A stretch of DNA of 64,000 nucleotides from contig NZ_KZ984550.1 of the NCBI RefSeq assembly GCF_003574445.1, positions 310,001 through 374,000 on the forward strand, given 5' to 3'. The notes under the pieces were generated by a model. That model made no database searches, was not told the DNA's origin, and worked only from the letters and a program-made list of their open reading frames with translations. The DNA comes from Streptomyces sp. YIM 130001. Lineage in GTDB: Bacteria; Actinomycetota; Actinomycetes; Streptomycetales; Streptomycetaceae. The position numbers and the translations under genes were made by a program. The first letter of the stretch is position 1. Every line of letters starts with the position of its first letter. Shown piece by piece: positions 34,929 to 44,169 of the stretch.

Positions 34929-34972
34929 GCGGTCATCGTATCGATTCCCGTCCCGCTTCCCGGAATGTGATC

Positions 34973-35815
34973 TCACATCGTGGATGACTTTGGTTCACCG
35001 GTCGGGACGGGGAGGGAATTGTCCACCTCTGTCCGGTGCGGCAAATGCCGGTGCCGGTCGGGCAGATACGTGATCGTGGGCGCTCCGGTGGACGGATGCT
35101 CGGCCACCTCCGCGCGTACGCCGTACACGTCCGCGAGGAGTTCGGCGGTCAGGACCTCGGCGGGCTGGCCGGACGTCACGGCCCGCCCGTGGTCGAGTAC
35201 GTACAGCCGGTCGCAGTAGTACGCGGCCAGGTTGAGGTCGTGCAGGGCGATCAGGTTGGTGGTGCCGAGCGTGCGGACCAGGCCGAGGATCTCCAACTGG
35301 TGCCGTATATCGAGGTGGTTGGTCGGTTCGTCGAGCACCAGGAGCGTGGGCTGCTGCACCAGGGCGCGGGCCACCAGGACGCGTTGGCGTTCGCCGCCCG
35401 ACAGGCTCGCGAACCTGCGGTGCTCGAGCGTGTCCGCGCCGACCCTGGACAGTGCCGCGTCCACGATGTGGTCGTCCTGCGCGGTGTCGGCGGCGAGGAA
35501 GGACTTGTGCGGGGCGCGGCCCATGGCGGCGATCTCGCGGACGGTGAGCTCGAAACCGGCCGGGGTGTCCTGCGGCACGGTCGCGAGCCGTCTCGCCCGC
35601 CGCTTCGCGCCGATCGCGTGCAGGTCGTCGCCGTCGAGCAGGGCGCGGCCGCCGGTCGGGGCGAGCGTGCCGTAGACGCAGCGGAGCAGGGTGGTCTTGC
35701 CGCTGCCGTTGGGGCCGACCAGGCCGACGGTCTCACCGGGTGCGGCATGCAGGGACACCGCGTCGACCAGGGTGCGGCCGGCCGTGCGGTAGCTGAGTTC
35801 TTCGGTCCTGAGCAT
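34973..35815 (-). CDS. btuD: Cobalamin ABC transporter ATPase
   Basis: 280 residues from ATG 35815, overlapping the permease stop by one base (TGATG). Walker A is GPNGSGKTT, the Q-loop region is VPQDTPAGFELTVREIAAMGR, the signature is LSGGERQRVLVARALVQQPTLLVLDEPTNHLD and the H-loop is IALHDLNLAAYYCDR. These are typical of the FecE/BtuD group that energises siderophore and vitamin B12 uptake. The cobalamin riboswitch in front of the operon decides for B12. The C-terminus (residues 230-280) is a poorly conserved tail with HRHLPHR. Third gene of btuF-btuC-btuD. Confidence 0.92.
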   Translation of the reverse strand: MLRTEELSYRTAGRTLVDAVSLHAAPGETVGLVGPNGSGKTTLLRCVYGTLAPTGGRALLDGDDLHAIGAKRRARRLATVPQDTPAGFELTVREIAAMGRAPHKSFLAADTAQDDHIVDAALSRVGADTLEHRRFASLSGGERQRVLVARALVQQPTLLVLDEPTNHLDIRHQLEILGLVRTLGTTNLIALHDLNLAAYYCDRLYVLDHGRAVTSGQPAEVLTAELLADVYGVRAEVAEHPSTGAPTITYLPDRHRHLPHRTEVDNSLPVPTGEPKSSTM

Positions 35816-36912
35816 CAGTCCTGGCCTCCGGGTCCTCGGTGCAGCAGCCACAGGAAGAACGGTCCGCCGGTGAGCGCCGTGAGCACCCCGACCGGGATGT
35901 CCTGGGGCGCGGCGACGGTACGGGCCGCGAGATCGGCGAGGACCAGGAACACCGCGCCCATCAGGGCGCACACCGGAAGCAGTCGCCGGTGCCCGGCGCC
36001 GACGAACATCCGCGCGGCGTGCGGCACCATCAGACCGACGAAACCGATCGCCCCGCTGTACGCCACGAGGAGACCGGTGAGTACCGAGGTGACGACGAAG
36101 ACGGCGACCCGGAAGCGCCCGGTGTCGAGCCCGAGCACGGTGGCGCCCTCCTCGCCGACGAGCAGCAGGTCCAGGGGCCGGGCCAGGGCGAACAGGAACA
36201 CGACACCGACGACAAGGGCCGCGGCCGGTACCAGGAGCACGTCCCAGCGGGCCGAGCCGAGCCCGCCGAGCGTCCAGTACAGGACGTCCCTGAGGTGCTC
36301 GGCGCGGGCCGATGTGACCAGGAGCAGGCTGGTCAGCGCGGACAGGATGTACGCGACGGCGACGCCCGCGAGGATCAGCCGGCCGGTGGTCATCAGCCCG
36401 CCCTTGCGGGCCAGCGTGTAGACGAGCACGAGCGAGCCGAGCGCCCCGGCGAACGACGCGATCGGCACCAGGACGGTGGTCGCGAGGCCGGTGCCGAAGC
36501 CGAACACGATGGCGGCCACCGCGCCCGTGGAGGCACCGGAGGAGACGCCCAGCAGGAACGGATCGGCCAACTGGTTGCGTACCAGGGCCTGTAGCACCGC
36601 TCCGACCACCGCGAGCCCGGCACCCACGATCGCGCCGAGCAGCACCCGCGGCAGTCGTACGTCGAGGACGATGGTGCGCAGTGGGGACGCCTCGGCGCGG
36701 CCGGTGAGGATCTCGACGACCTGTCCGGCCGGGATCCGCACCGACCCGAGCGCGAGTCCGGCGACGACGGCGGCGGCGAAGGCGGCCGCGAGGACGAGGA
36801 GGACCAGCGAGGTGCGGACCCGGCCGACCGGGTCACCCCGCTCCCTCACGGCGGCCGGCGGGTGATCGTCGGTGCGGGGCGCCGGCGGCGTCTTCTCGAG
36901 CGAGCTGGTCAC
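35815..36912 (-). CDS. btuC: Cobalamin ABC transporter permease (FecCD family)
   Basis: 365 residues from GTG 36912, overlapping the btuF stop as GTGA. About nine or ten TM segments with FecCD landmarks: RLPRVLLGAIVGAGLAVVGAVLQALVRNQLADPFLLGVSSGASTGAV, GRLILAGVAVAYILSALTSLLL, GGLGSARWDVLL, AYSGAIGFVGLMVPHAARMFVGAGHRRLLPVCALMGAVFLVLADLAAR and the final PVGVLTALTGGPFFLWLLHR. The protein forms the homodimeric membrane channel that receives B12 from BtuF. Both overlaps indicate tight translational coupling across the operon. Confidence 0.93.
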   Translation of the reverse strand: MTSSLEKTPPAPRTDDHPPAAVRERGDPVGRVRTSLVLLVLAAAFAAAVVAGLALGSVRIPAGQVVEILTGRAEASPLRTIVLDVRLPRVLLGAIVGAGLAVVGAVLQALVRNQLADPFLLGVSSGASTGAVAAIVFGFGTGLATTVLVPIASFAGALGSLVLVYTLARKGGLMTTGRLILAGVAVAYILSALTSLLLVTSARAEHLRDVLYWTLGGLGSARWDVLLVPAAALVVGVVFLFALARPLDLLLVGEEGATVLGLDTGRFRVAVFVVTSVLTGLLVAYSGAIGFVGLMVPHAARMFVGAGHRRLLPVCALMGAVFLVLADLAARTVAAPQDIPVGVLTALTGGPFFLWLLHRGPGGQD

Positions 36913-37892
36913 CGTGCGGAGTCCGGGTGCAGCTGGTCGGCCAGCTTCTGCACCGCGGCCGGCGCCCGTACGCCGAGCACCGCGTCGGAGAGCGGGAGCA
37001 CGGCGAACCGCTTGTTCACGATCGCCGGTACGTCCGCGAGCGCGGGGTCGTCGAGCAGGCGCTTCTTCTTCTGGGCGACGGTGGTGCCGCCGTAGTCGTA
37101 GATCACGACGACCTCGGGCTTGCGCTCCACGACGTTCTCCCAGGAGGCGTCGCCGAAGGACTTGTCGAGGTCGGCGAAGACGTTGCGGCCGCCGGCCCGT
37201 TCGATGATCTCGTTGCCGATGCCGGTGCCGCCCGCGGTGAAGGCCGTCTTGTCCCCGCTGTCGTAGACGAACGCGTCGAGCGGGTCGGTGTCCGCCAGCT
37301 TCTTCGCGGTCGCCGCGGACTCGGCCTTCGCCTCCTCGATCCAGCGCTCGGCGCGGTCCGGTACGCCGAAGGTCCGGCCGGTCTCGCGGACTTCGCGGTG
37401 CACGTCGGCCATGGTCACGGCCTTCTTGGTGCAGCCCTCGATGTTGAGGCGGCTCTCGATGCCGGACTTCTTCAGGGCGGCCCTGCTGCGTCCGGAGCCG
37501 GCCTCGAAGGCGCTGGTGTAGCCGCCGTACACGAAGTCCGGGTTCACCGAGAGGAGCTTCTCGTAACTGGGGTACTCGTCGGCGATCACCGGACGGGACT
37601 TGTACGCCTTCGCGTACTCGGGGAGGACCTTGTCGTCGAGGTAGGCGGTGCCCACCAGGCGGTCTTCCAGGCCGAGTTCGAGCATGATCTCGGTGACGTG
37701 CTGGTTCATGGTGACGACGCGCTTCGGCGGGGCGTCGAAGGTGGTGCTGACACCGCAGTTGTTCACGGTGTACGGGAACCCCTCGGCCTCGGCGGCCGGC
37801 TTCTTCGCGTCGTCGTCCGGGGCGCCGCAGGCGGCGAGCGGGACGAGCAGCGCGGCGGCTATCAGCGCATGGGCGCGGGGACGCCAGGTCAT
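36909..37892 (-). CDS. btuF: Cobalamin-binding lipoprotein (periplasmic-binding-protein class III)
   Basis: 327 residues from ATG 37892, with GGAGGAGG nine bases upstream. A signal peptide ending in the lipobox LAACG precedes a BtuF/FecB-like domain: PKRVVTMNQHVTEIMLELGLEDRLVGTAYLDDK, LLSVNPDFVYGGYTSAF, FVYDSGDKTAFTAGGTGIGNEIIERAGGRNVFADLDKSF, and ENVVERKPEVVVIYDYGG. Two Cys in the mature part (NCGVS and EGCTK) could form a disulfide. It captures corrinoid at the cell surface and delivers it to BtuC. The substrate is assigned from the riboswitch upstream; from the protein alone a siderophore could not be excluded. Confidence 0.9.
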   Translation of the reverse strand: MTWRPRAHALIAAALLVPLAACGAPDDDAKKPAAEAEGFPYTVNNCGVSTTFDAPPKRVVTMNQHVTEIMLELGLEDRLVGTAYLDDKVLPEYAKAYKSRPVIADEYPSYEKLLSVNPDFVYGGYTSAFEAGSGRSRAALKKSGIESRLNIEGCTKKAVTMADVHREVRETGRTFGVPDRAERWIEEAKAESAATAKKLADTDPLDAFVYDSGDKTAFTAGGTGIGNEIIERAGGRNVFADLDKSFGDASWENVVERKPEVVVIYDYGGTTVAQKKKRLLDDPALADVPAIVNKRFAVLPLSDAVLGVRAPAAVQKLADQLHPDSAR

Positions 37893-37941
37893 GGCGAGGC
37901 CTCCTCCGGGGGATTTCCACGTCCCCTCATCGGCGGGAGAA

Positions 37942-38050
37942 GGCGGCAGGTCAGTTCCTGACTCCCCGGCGCACCGCCCGGAAGGGGCGCGCGCCGGTCA
38001 CAGTGGCGGGACCGTGCCGGATTCGCACCGGCTTCCTGGGTCCTGCCGCC
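37942..38050 (-). ncRNA. Cobalamin riboswitch controlling btuFCD
   Basis: Reading the minus strand, the aptamer is closed by a perfect 9-bp helix GGCGGCAGG (38050-38042) with CCTGCCGCC (37950-37942). Inside are the hallmarks of the class: GAAGCCGGTGCGAATCCGGC, the B12-box region CCCGCCACTGTGACC and GGGGAGTCAGGAACTGACC. It ends 50 bases before the btuF start, leaving room for a hairpin (GGGGAC... with CCCCC) that could cover the ribosome-binding site when cobalamin is bound. Downregulation by B12 is the standard behaviour. Confidence 0.95.
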
Positions 38051-38117
38051 TCGTTGTCACCGCTCAGTATGCCGGGCTCGAACACCCGGCTGATCCCAGG
38101 GCGGGCCCCGGGCGGGC

Positions 38118-38534
38118 TCAGCCCACCACTTCGACGTCCTCCTCCGTGACCTCGCCGTCGACGATGCGGAAGGAGCGGAACTGGAAGGGGCCGGCGTCGT
38201 CGGTGTCGGCCGTGGAGACCAGGACGTAGTGGGCGCCGGGTTCGTTGGCGTACGTGATGTCCGTGCGCGAGGGGTACGCCTCGGTGGCCGTGTGCGAGTG
38301 GTAGATGACCACGGGCTCCTCGTCCCGGTCGTCCAGGTCGCGGTACAGCTTGAGCAGGTCGCCCGAGTCGAACTCGTAGAACGTGGGCGAACGGGCCGCG
38401 TTCAGCATCGGAACGAAGCGTTCGGGACGGTCGGAACCGGCCGGGCCCGCGATCACGCCGCAGGCCTCGTCGGGGTGGTCCTTCCGTGCGTGGACGACGA
38501 TCTGGTCGTACAGATCCCGGGTGATGGTCAGCAT
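38118..38534 (-). CDS. mec: Mec-type JAMM metallopeptidase of the CysO pathway
   Basis: 138 residues from ATG 38534. The JAMM motif is complete: Glu23 in HPDEACGVIAG and HSHTATEAYPSRTD with His79, His81, Ser89 and Asp92. In mycobacteria Mec+ cleaves the CysO-cysteine adduct to release cysteine, working as a zinc peptidase. Here it may also trim the C-terminal extension of CysO. In M. tuberculosis the order is mec-cysO-cysM without interruption; in this window btuFCD with its riboswitch lies between mec and the cysO leader. A terminator of the permease gene separates mec from its upstream neighbour. Confidence 0.92.
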   Translation of the reverse strand: MLTITRDLYDQIVVHARKDHPDEACGVIAGPAGSDRPERFVPMLNAARSPTFYEFDSGDLLKLYRDLDDRDEEPVVIYHSHTATEAYPSRTDITYANEPGAHYVLVSTADTDDAGPFQFRSFRIVDGEVTEEDVEVVG

Positions 38535-38549
38535 GCCCAGAGAATAGGC

Positions 38550-38584
38550 AGGTGGTCCCCGGATCCGAGATCCGGGGACCACCT
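38550..38584. terminator. Terminator between the amino-acid permease gene and mec
   Basis: AGGTGGTCCCCGGATC (38550-38565) and GATCCGGGGACCACCT (38569-38584) form a perfect 16-bp stem with a three-base loop. It lies 54 bases past the permease stop and 15 bases upstream of the mec start, so the mec promoter must overlap it or lie very close. Confidence 0.88.
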
Positions 38585-38638
38585 ATTGAGACGCCTTTGT
38601 CCGGGGAGTGAAAACGCTCCGCGGTGGGGCGGTCGCCG

Positions 38639-40084
38639 TCAGGACTTGCCGCCCGCCTGCGCCCGCTCGCCGATCTGCGGGTTGCGGGCCTTGAGCACCC
38701 GGTACGAGACGACCAGGATCAGGGCCCACAGGGGCGCGCAGTACAGGGCGTTGCGGGCCGTCGAGTCGATGCCCATCAGGACGATCACCAGGCCGATGAA
38801 GGCCAGCGCGAACCAGCTGGTGAACGGTGCGCCCGGGGCCTTGAAGGGGGACTCCGGCAGCTCGCCGCGGGCGACCTTCGCCCGGAACTTGAGCTGGCTG
38901 CACAGGATCATGATCCAGGCCCACATACCGGAGATCGTGGCGAACGAGACGACGTAGTTGAACGCCTCGCCGGGCCACTGGTAGTTGATCCAGACGCCGA
39001 ACATCATCAGCGCCGCCGAGAAGGTGGTGCCGATCAGCGGGATGCCGCGGGTGCTCAGGCGCGTGAAGATCTTCGGGCCCTGCCCGTTGAGCGCCAGGTC
39101 GCGGAGCATCCGGCCGGTGGAGTACATGCCGGAGTTGCAGGAGGACAGGGCGGCGGTCAGGACCACGAAGTTCACGATCGCGGCACCGACGCCGAGACCC
39201 ATCTGCTCGAAGGCCTTCACGAAAGGCGAGACACCGTCGCTGAAGACGGTCCACGGCACCACGGAGAGGATCATGATCAGTGCGCCGACGTAGAAGACGG
39301 CGATGCGCCACGGCACGGTGTTGATCGCCTTCGGGAGCACCGTCTTGGGGTCCTTGGACTCGCCCGCGGTCACACCGACCAGCTCGACGGCGAGGAAGGC
39401 GAACATCACGATCTGCAGCGTCATCAGCGTGCCGCCGATGCCCTTGGGGAAGAACCCGCCCTGGTCCCAGAGCATCGAGACGGACGCGGTGTCACCGGCG
39501 TCCGAGAAGCCGATGGTGAGAACTCCGGCGCAGATCAGGATCATGCCGAGGATCGCGGTGACCTTGACCATCGAGAACCAGAACTCGATCTCACCGAAGA
39601 GCTTCACCGAGATCAGATTCGCGCCGTAAAGAATGAGCGTGAAGACGAGCGCGGAGAGCCATTGAGGAATGTCCCACCAGTACGTCATATAGGTGGCCGC
39701 GGCGGTGACTTCGGTGATTCCGGTGACGACCCAGAAGAGCCAGTACGTCCAGCCGGTCACGAACCCGGCGAAGGGGCCGATGAATTCGCGCGCGTATTCG
39801 GCGAACGACCCGGAGACCGGGCGGTACATCAGCAGTTCGCCGAGCGCCCGCATGATGAAGAAGATGACCAGGCCGGCGATGGCGTAGGCCAGGATGAGAC
39901 TCGGGCCGGCCTTGGAGATCGCCTTGCCCGCGCCCAGGAAGAGGCCGGTGCCGATGGCTCCGCCGATGGCGATCATCTGGATCTGGCGGGCGCCTAGGCC
40001 GCGCTTGTATCCCTCGCCCGACGTTTCGGCGGAGGGTCCGGCCGCTTTGCCGTCGTCGTTCTGCTCGACCTGCAACGAGGTCAT
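38639..40084 (-). CDS. Amino-acid permease of the APC superfamily (AAT family)
   Basis: 481 residues from ATG 40084, with GAAAGG upstream; the longer frame to 40357 has no support. Twelve TM segments. The AAT family signature is GLGARQIQMIAIGGAIGTGLFLGAGKAISKAGPSLILAYAI, followed by FIMRALGELLMYRPVSGSFAEYAREFIGPFAGFVTGWTYW. Further landmarks are FAFLAVELVGVTAGESKDPKTVLPKAIN and NSGMYSTGRMLRDLALNGQGPK. It imports an amino acid by proton symport. Relatives include those for asparagine, GABA, D-serine/alanine and aromatic amino acids, and the sequence does not separate these with certainty. It stands alone between long intergenic regions. Confidence 0.92.
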   Translation of the reverse strand: MTSLQVEQNDDGKAAGPSAETSGEGYKRGLGARQIQMIAIGGAIGTGLFLGAGKAISKAGPSLILAYAIAGLVIFFIMRALGELLMYRPVSGSFAEYAREFIGPFAGFVTGWTYWLFWVVTGITEVTAAATYMTYWWDIPQWLSALVFTLILYGANLISVKLFGEIEFWFSMVKVTAILGMILICAGVLTIGFSDAGDTASVSMLWDQGGFFPKGIGGTLMTLQIVMFAFLAVELVGVTAGESKDPKTVLPKAINTVPWRIAVFYVGALIMILSVVPWTVFSDGVSPFVKAFEQMGLGVGAAIVNFVVLTAALSSCNSGMYSTGRMLRDLALNGQGPKIFTRLSTRGIPLIGTTFSAALMMFGVWINYQWPGEAFNYVVSFATISGMWAWIMILCSQLKFRAKVARGELPESPFKAPGAPFTSWFALAFIGLVIVLMGIDSTARNALYCAPLWALILVVSYRVLKARNPQIGERAQAGGKS

Positions 40085-40500
40085 GATGGTGCGCCTTTCT
40101 CCATGCCGGTCCGTGCCACGTGGCCGGATCGGCGGCGTGGGGGTCCCCCCGGACGAAACTGGGGAAATCCTGTGGCGATCCCCCGGATGCAGATGGACTC
40201 GCCTGCCGACGGTTTGCCGGTGGGGCGCACCCGGGAGACAGGGGTGGTGTCCCGCCGGGCGATCGTGAACTTTTATCACGCCACGATGGCCCGGCCGGGC
40301 ATGAAAATGTGACCCACCACACAGGGAGAAGCGGACAAAATTCCCCCGCGGCGTCAAAGGAAGTCCGCGGGAGCTGCGCCCATTGACGCGATCGTTATGC
40401 GGATTTGAGTGTCCGTTGAGCGAACAGCGCTCCGCACGGGAGGCATGGCGCGAGAAGGCCCGCCCGCACCTTCAAGGGCACGGACGGACCCGGCGGAACC
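40085..40500. other. 416-base upstream region of the permease gene
   Basis: Contains the permease ribosome-binding site and an AT-richer patch around 40265-40340 (GTGAACTTTTATCACG and ACAAAATTCC) that may hold its promoter. GTGA-ACTTTTA-TCAC at 40264-40278 is a short inverted repeat. The rest, up to the DUF2017 stop at 40501, shows no gene or repeat. Confidence 0.4.
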
Positions 40501-41091
40501 TCAGGGCAGCAGCGTCTCGACCAGCGTCTCCTGCAGGCCGCCCAGCCACAGGTACGCCATCACCATCGGCTTGCGCTCGTCGGAGTCCGGCAGCTGGTAG
40601 AGCAGTTCGGTGTCCTCGTCGTCGATGACGTCGAGGCGGGCCGCGATGGCCAGGCGCAGGTCGTTGAGCGCGCTGAGCCATTCCCGCGACTCGTCGGCGG
40701 AGAGCTTGAGGACGGCGCCGCCCTCACCCTCGATGGTGAGCGCGTCGAGGGTGCGCACCACGGTGAGCGCCTTGTCGCGCTTGCCCGCCCTCAGGTCGTT
40801 CTCCGTGAAGCGCCTGAACTCGGCGGAGTACTCCTTGAGTTGGTCGTCCGGTACGGCTTCCGGGTCGCCGTAGGCGTCGGGGAAGAGCCGCTGCAGGACG
40901 GGGTCGCTCGGGGGTTCGCTCGGCCCCTCGGCGAAGAGTTCGGCCAGCGGGTCGTCCTGGTCCTCGCCGCCGGGCCCCGGTCCGATCAGCTCGAGGAGCT
41001 GGACGGAGAGCGAGCGCAGGATGGAGATCTCGACCTCGTCGAGGGCGACGGCCGCGCCGCCGCCGGGCAGCGGTTCGAACTGGCCGGGCAT
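40501..41091 (-). CDS. DUF2017 family protein
   Basis: 196 residues from ATG 41091, overlapping the clpS stop by one base. The fold is helical, with ALDEVEISILRSLSVQLLELIGP, an acidic linker, a DPVLQRLFPDAYGDPEAVPDDQLKEYSAEFRRFTENDLRAGKRDKALTVVRTLDAL core and the ESREWLSALNDLRLAIAARLDV segment near the end. The family is confined to actinobacteria and nearly always directly follows clpS. That suggests a link to N-degron proteolysis by ClpAP/ClpCP, but no biochemical function is known to me. Confidence 0.9.
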   Translation of the reverse strand: MPGQFEPLPGGGAAVALDEVEISILRSLSVQLLELIGPGPGGEDQDDPLAELFAEGPSEPPSDPVLQRLFPDAYGDPEAVPDDQLKEYSAEFRRFTENDLRAGKRDKALTVVRTLDALTIEGEGGAVLKLSADESREWLSALNDLRLAIAARLDVIDDEDTELLYQLPDSDERKPMVMAYLWLGGLQETLVETLLP

Positions 41092-41417
41092 CAGGTGCGC
41101 TCCTGACTCAGCGTCGCCCACAGGCCGTATCCGTGCATGGCCTGCACATCGCGCTCCATCTCCTCGCGCGATCCGCTGGAGACGATCGCGCGGCCCTTGT
41201 GGTGGACGTCGAGCATCAGCTTGTGCGCCTTGTCCTTCGAATAGCCGAAATAGCTCTGGAAGACATACGTCACATAGCTCATCAGGTTGACGGGATCGTT
41301 GTGCACGATCGTGACCCAGGGGACGTCCGGCTCGGTGACGGCGGACACGTCCTGAGCCGACTGGGGCTGACCGGTCTCTACGGGGGTCACATCGGGAGCC
41401 ACACTCACTTGCCCCAT
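41091..41417 (-). CDS. clpS: ATP-dependent Clp protease adaptor ClpS
   Basis: 108 residues from ATG 41417. Core motifs are [71 protein letters not shown]. The HNDPVN and VHHKGRA segments form the pocket that recognises N-terminal hydrophobic residues. ClpS delivers N-degron substrates to ClpC/ClpA unfoldases in the cytosol. It is translationally coupled to DUF2017 and divergent from pncB with 155 bases between. Confidence 0.96.
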   Translation of the reverse strand: MGQVSVAPDVTPVETGQPQSAQDVSAVTEPDVPWVTIVHNDPVNLMSYVTYVFQSYFGYSKDKAHKLMLDVHHKGRAIVSSGSREEMERDVQAMHGYGLWATLSQERT

Positions 41418-41572
41418 GCTGCCACTCGGGACCGCTCGGCGCATAAACGGAATGCTGGTTTCCGCGCGGACGAGGCCCATTTTCCGGGGTCGGCACAGCC
41501 TCGTACCCCTGTCGCGACCCGGCTCGCACCCTGAAATCGTCAAACTGACGAGATGGGGGTAGGATCGCCGCC

Positions 41573-42901
41573 ATGAACACTGCGGACCTACGGCTGCCGG
41601 TGGACGTTCCCTCGACAGCACTCTTCACGGACCATTACGAACTGACGATGCTGCAGGCTGCCCTGAAGGCCGGAACGGCCGATCGGGGCTCGGTGTTCGA
41701 GGTCTTCACCCGCCGCCTGCCGGAGGGGCGCCGCTACGGCGTCGTCGCCGGCACCGGGCGGGTCCTGGACGCCATCGAGAGCTTCCGCTTCGACACCCGC
41801 GAGCTGACCTTCCTGCGCGAGCGCGGCGTGGTCGACGAGCCGACCCTGCAGTGGCTCGCCGACTACCGCTTCCGCGGCGACATCTGGGGCTACCCGGAGG
41901 GCGAGGTGTACTTCCCCGGCTCCCCCGTGCTGCGCGTCGAGGGCTCCTTCGCCGAGTGCGTACTGCTCGAGACGGCGATCCTGTCGATCCTCAACCACGA
42001 CTCGGCGATCGCCGCCGCGGCCTCCCGGATGGCCTCGGCCGCCGGCGACCGGCCGCTCATCGAGATGGGCGCCCGGCGCACCCACGAACTGGCGGCGGTG
42101 GCCGCCTCCCGGGCCGCGTACATCGGTGGATTCACCACCACCTCGGACCTCGCGGCCGGATTCCGTTACGACATTCCCACGGTCGGCACCTCGGCCCACG
42201 CCTTCACGCTGCTCCACGACAGCGAGCGCGACGCCTTCACCGCCCAGGTCGACTCGCTCGGGCGCGGCACCACACTCCTGGTGGACACCTACGACGTCTC
42301 CGAGGCGGTGCGCACGGCGGTCGAGGTGGCCGGCCCCGAGCTCGGCGCCGTACGCATCGACTCCGGCGACCTCCTCCTGGTCGCCCACCGGGTGCGCAAG
42401 GAACTCGACGAGCTGGGCGCGCACCGCACCAGGATCGTGGTCACCTCGGACCTCGACGAGTACGCCATCGCGTCCCTCGCCGCCGCCCCGGTGGACGCCT
42501 ACGGAGTCGGCACCCAGCTGGTCACCGGCAGCGGGCACCCCACCTGCTCGATGGTCTACAAGCTGGTGGCCCGCGCCCGCTCCGCCGAACCGGACGCCCC
42601 GCTCGAGCCGGTCGCGAAGAAGTCACTCGGCGCCAAGTCCTCCAAGGGTGGCCGGAAATGGGCGGCCCGCAGGCCCGACGCGGACGGTTACGCCGAGGCC
42701 GAGGTGGTCGGTACGGGCCCGGTGCCGGAAGAGCTCGCCCCGCACCAGCTGCTCGTCGAACTCGTCAGGCGCGGCGAGGTGGTGGCCCGTGAGCCGCTGG
42801 ACGCGGTGCGCGCCCGGCACGCCGCAGTCCGCGCCGCGCTCCCGCTGTCCGCGACCCAGCTGTCCCGCGGCGAGGCCGTCATCCCTACGGAATACGTCTG
42901 A
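41573..42901 (+). CDS. pncB: Nicotinate phosphoribosyltransferase
   Basis: 442 residues from ATG 41573. Characteristic motifs are [131 protein letters not shown], and the phosphate-binding [20 protein letters not shown]. It converts nicotinate, PRPP and ATP to nicotinate mononucleotide in the Preiss-Handler route of NAD salvage. The nicotinamidase gene pncA follows in the same direction 198 bases later, so the two steps from nicotinamide are encoded together. Confidence 0.96.
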   Translation: MNTADLRLPVDVPSTALFTDHYELTMLQAALKAGTADRGSVFEVFTRRLPEGRRYGVVAGTGRVLDAIESFRFDTRELTFLRERGVVDEPTLQWLADYRFRGDIWGYPEGEVYFPGSPVLRVEGSFAECVLLETAILSILNHDSAIAAAASRMASAAGDRPLIEMGARRTHELAAVAASRAAYIGGFTTTSDLAAGFRYDIPTVGTSAHAFTLLHDSERDAFTAQVDSLGRGTTLLVDTYDVSEAVRTAVEVAGPELGAVRIDSGDLLLVAHRVRKELDELGAHRTRIVVTSDLDEYAIASLAAAPVDAYGVGTQLVTGSGHPTCSMVYKLVARARSAEPDAPLEPVAKKSLGAKSSKGGRKWAARRPDADGYAEAEVVGTGPVPEELAPHQLLVELVRRGEVVAREPLDAVRARHAAVRAALPLSATQLSRGEAVIPTEYV

Positions 42902-43099
42902 CGGCTCCCCCTCCACAAAAGGGGGCCCGACCGCCGCCGGAGCGCGGTGTATGCGCATCCCCCACCAGGTACCGGACACTCCGGCGGCAAAATCGTGCAC
43001 CCTTGAACGAATACGCATGAACGATCGGTGAGCGGGCATGCAACGGCTGCTCCCGTCCACCGCCCGGACCACCCGTCCCCCAGTCGAAGGAAAGGCATC

Positions 43100-43687
43100 A
43101 TGCGTCGCGCCCTGATCGTCGTAGATGTGCAGAACGACTTCTGCGAGGGCGGCAGCCTCGCGGTTTCCGGCGGTGCCGACGTGGCTGCCGCGATCACCGA
43201 GCTGGTCGGCCAGACCGCAGGCGCCGGGTACCAGCACGTGGTGGCGACCCGTGATCATCATGTGGACCCCGGAGACCACTTCTCGGACAACCCGGACTTC
43301 CACCGCAGCTGGCCACGGCACTGCGTGGCCGGGACCGAGGGAGTCGGCTTCCACCCCAATTTCGCTCCGGCCGTGGCCTCCGGCGCCATCGACGCCGTTT
43401 TCGACAAGGGCGCCTACTCCGCCGCGTACAGCGGCTTCGAGGGCTCCGACGAGAACGACACGGGGCTCGCCGACTGGCTGCGCACCCGTGAGGTGGACGA
43501 GGTCGACGTCGTCGGCATCGCCACCGACCACTGCGTGCGGGCCACCGCGCTCGACGCGGCCCGGGAGGGTTTCCGCACCCACGTGCTGCTCGACCTGACC
43601 GCGGGCGTCTCCGAGGCGTCCACCGACGCGGCCCTGGACGAGTTGCGCACGGCGGGCGTGGAGCTCACCGGGAAGCCGGTCGTCTGA
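43100..43687 (+). CDS. pncA: Nicotinamidase (isochorismatase superfamily)
   Basis: 195 residues from ATG 43100, with AGGAAAGG upstream. The catalytic triad is Asp9 (VVDVQNDF), Lys103 (VFDKGAYSAAYSGFEG) and Cys145 (ATDHCVRATALDA). The metal site is formed by TRDHHVDPGDHF (Asp52, His54, His60). These features separate nicotinamidases from other isochorismatase-fold enzymes. It deamidates nicotinamide to nicotinate for PncB, the gene just upstream. The cytosolic enzyme also activates pyrazinamide in mycobacteria. Length is normal. Confidence 0.95.
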   Translation: MRRALIVVDVQNDFCEGGSLAVSGGADVAAAITELVGQTAGAGYQHVVATRDHHVDPGDHFSDNPDFHRSWPRHCVAGTEGVGFHPNFAPAVASGAIDAVFDKGAYSAAYSGFEGSDENDTGLADWLRTREVDEVDVVGIATDHCVRATALDAAREGFRTHVLLDLTAGVSEASTDAALDELRTAGVELTGKPVV

Positions 43688-43725
43688 GCCGCCCGCGGGG
43701 CTCACACCTTGCGGACGGCGCCGCC

Positions 43726-44046
43726 TCAGGCCGGCCGGGCGGGCCTCAGCAGCGCACGGATCGGGTGCCAGAGCTCCTCGGCGCAGTCCGGGGCCGTACG
43801 CCATACGAGCCCGTCGGGATGATGCAGCACCGCCGTGATCTCGTCCGGTGTCGGTGGCTGGCTGTTACCACGCAGATACACCGCGCGCAGGCCCAGGTTC
43901 CTGAGCCGGGTCAGAGCTCGCGCCCGGTTGCCCGCGTGCACCAGTACCCGCACCGTGCCGCCGCCCGGTCCCGTAGCCGGATCCGGTAGTGACAGGGCCA
44001 CCACAACGCTGCCGTTCGGCAGCTTGCTGAAGCCTCCTCCTGCCAT
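43726..44046 (-). CDS. Small conserved protein of unknown function
   Basis: 106 residues from ATG 44046. No signal peptide or TM. The segment GGTVRVLVHAGNRARALTRLRNLGLRAVYLRGNSQPPTPDEITAVLHHPDGLVWR suggests a small alpha/beta fold. The protein ends with a PDCAEELWHPIRALLRP stretch. I recognise the type as a Streptomyces-specific hypothetical but cannot name a domain. It is convergent with pncA and lies downstream of the metalloprotease terminator. Confidence 0.7.
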   Translation of the reverse strand: MAGGGFSKLPNGSVVVALSLPDPATGPGGGTVRVLVHAGNRARALTRLRNLGLRAVYLRGNSQPPTPDEITAVLHHPDGLVWRTAPDCAEELWHPIRALLRPARPA

Positions 44047-44108
44047 CCCTCTTCACACCCCCGTGAGACGTCGCGTCAATAAGAGAACCACAGGACGCAC
44101 CTAAACAC

Positions 44109-44144
44109 GATTGGCCGCGACCCGCTAGAGGGCCGCGGCCAATC
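44109..44144 (-). terminator. Terminator of the M6 metalloprotease gene
   Basis: GATTGGCCGCG (44109-44119) and CGCGGCCAATC (44134-44144) form an 11-bp stem with a 14-base loop, 25 bases past the protease stop in its direction of transcription. Confidence 0.75.
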
Positions 44145-44169
44145 ACGCTCTGACCTGCAGTTTTACGCC

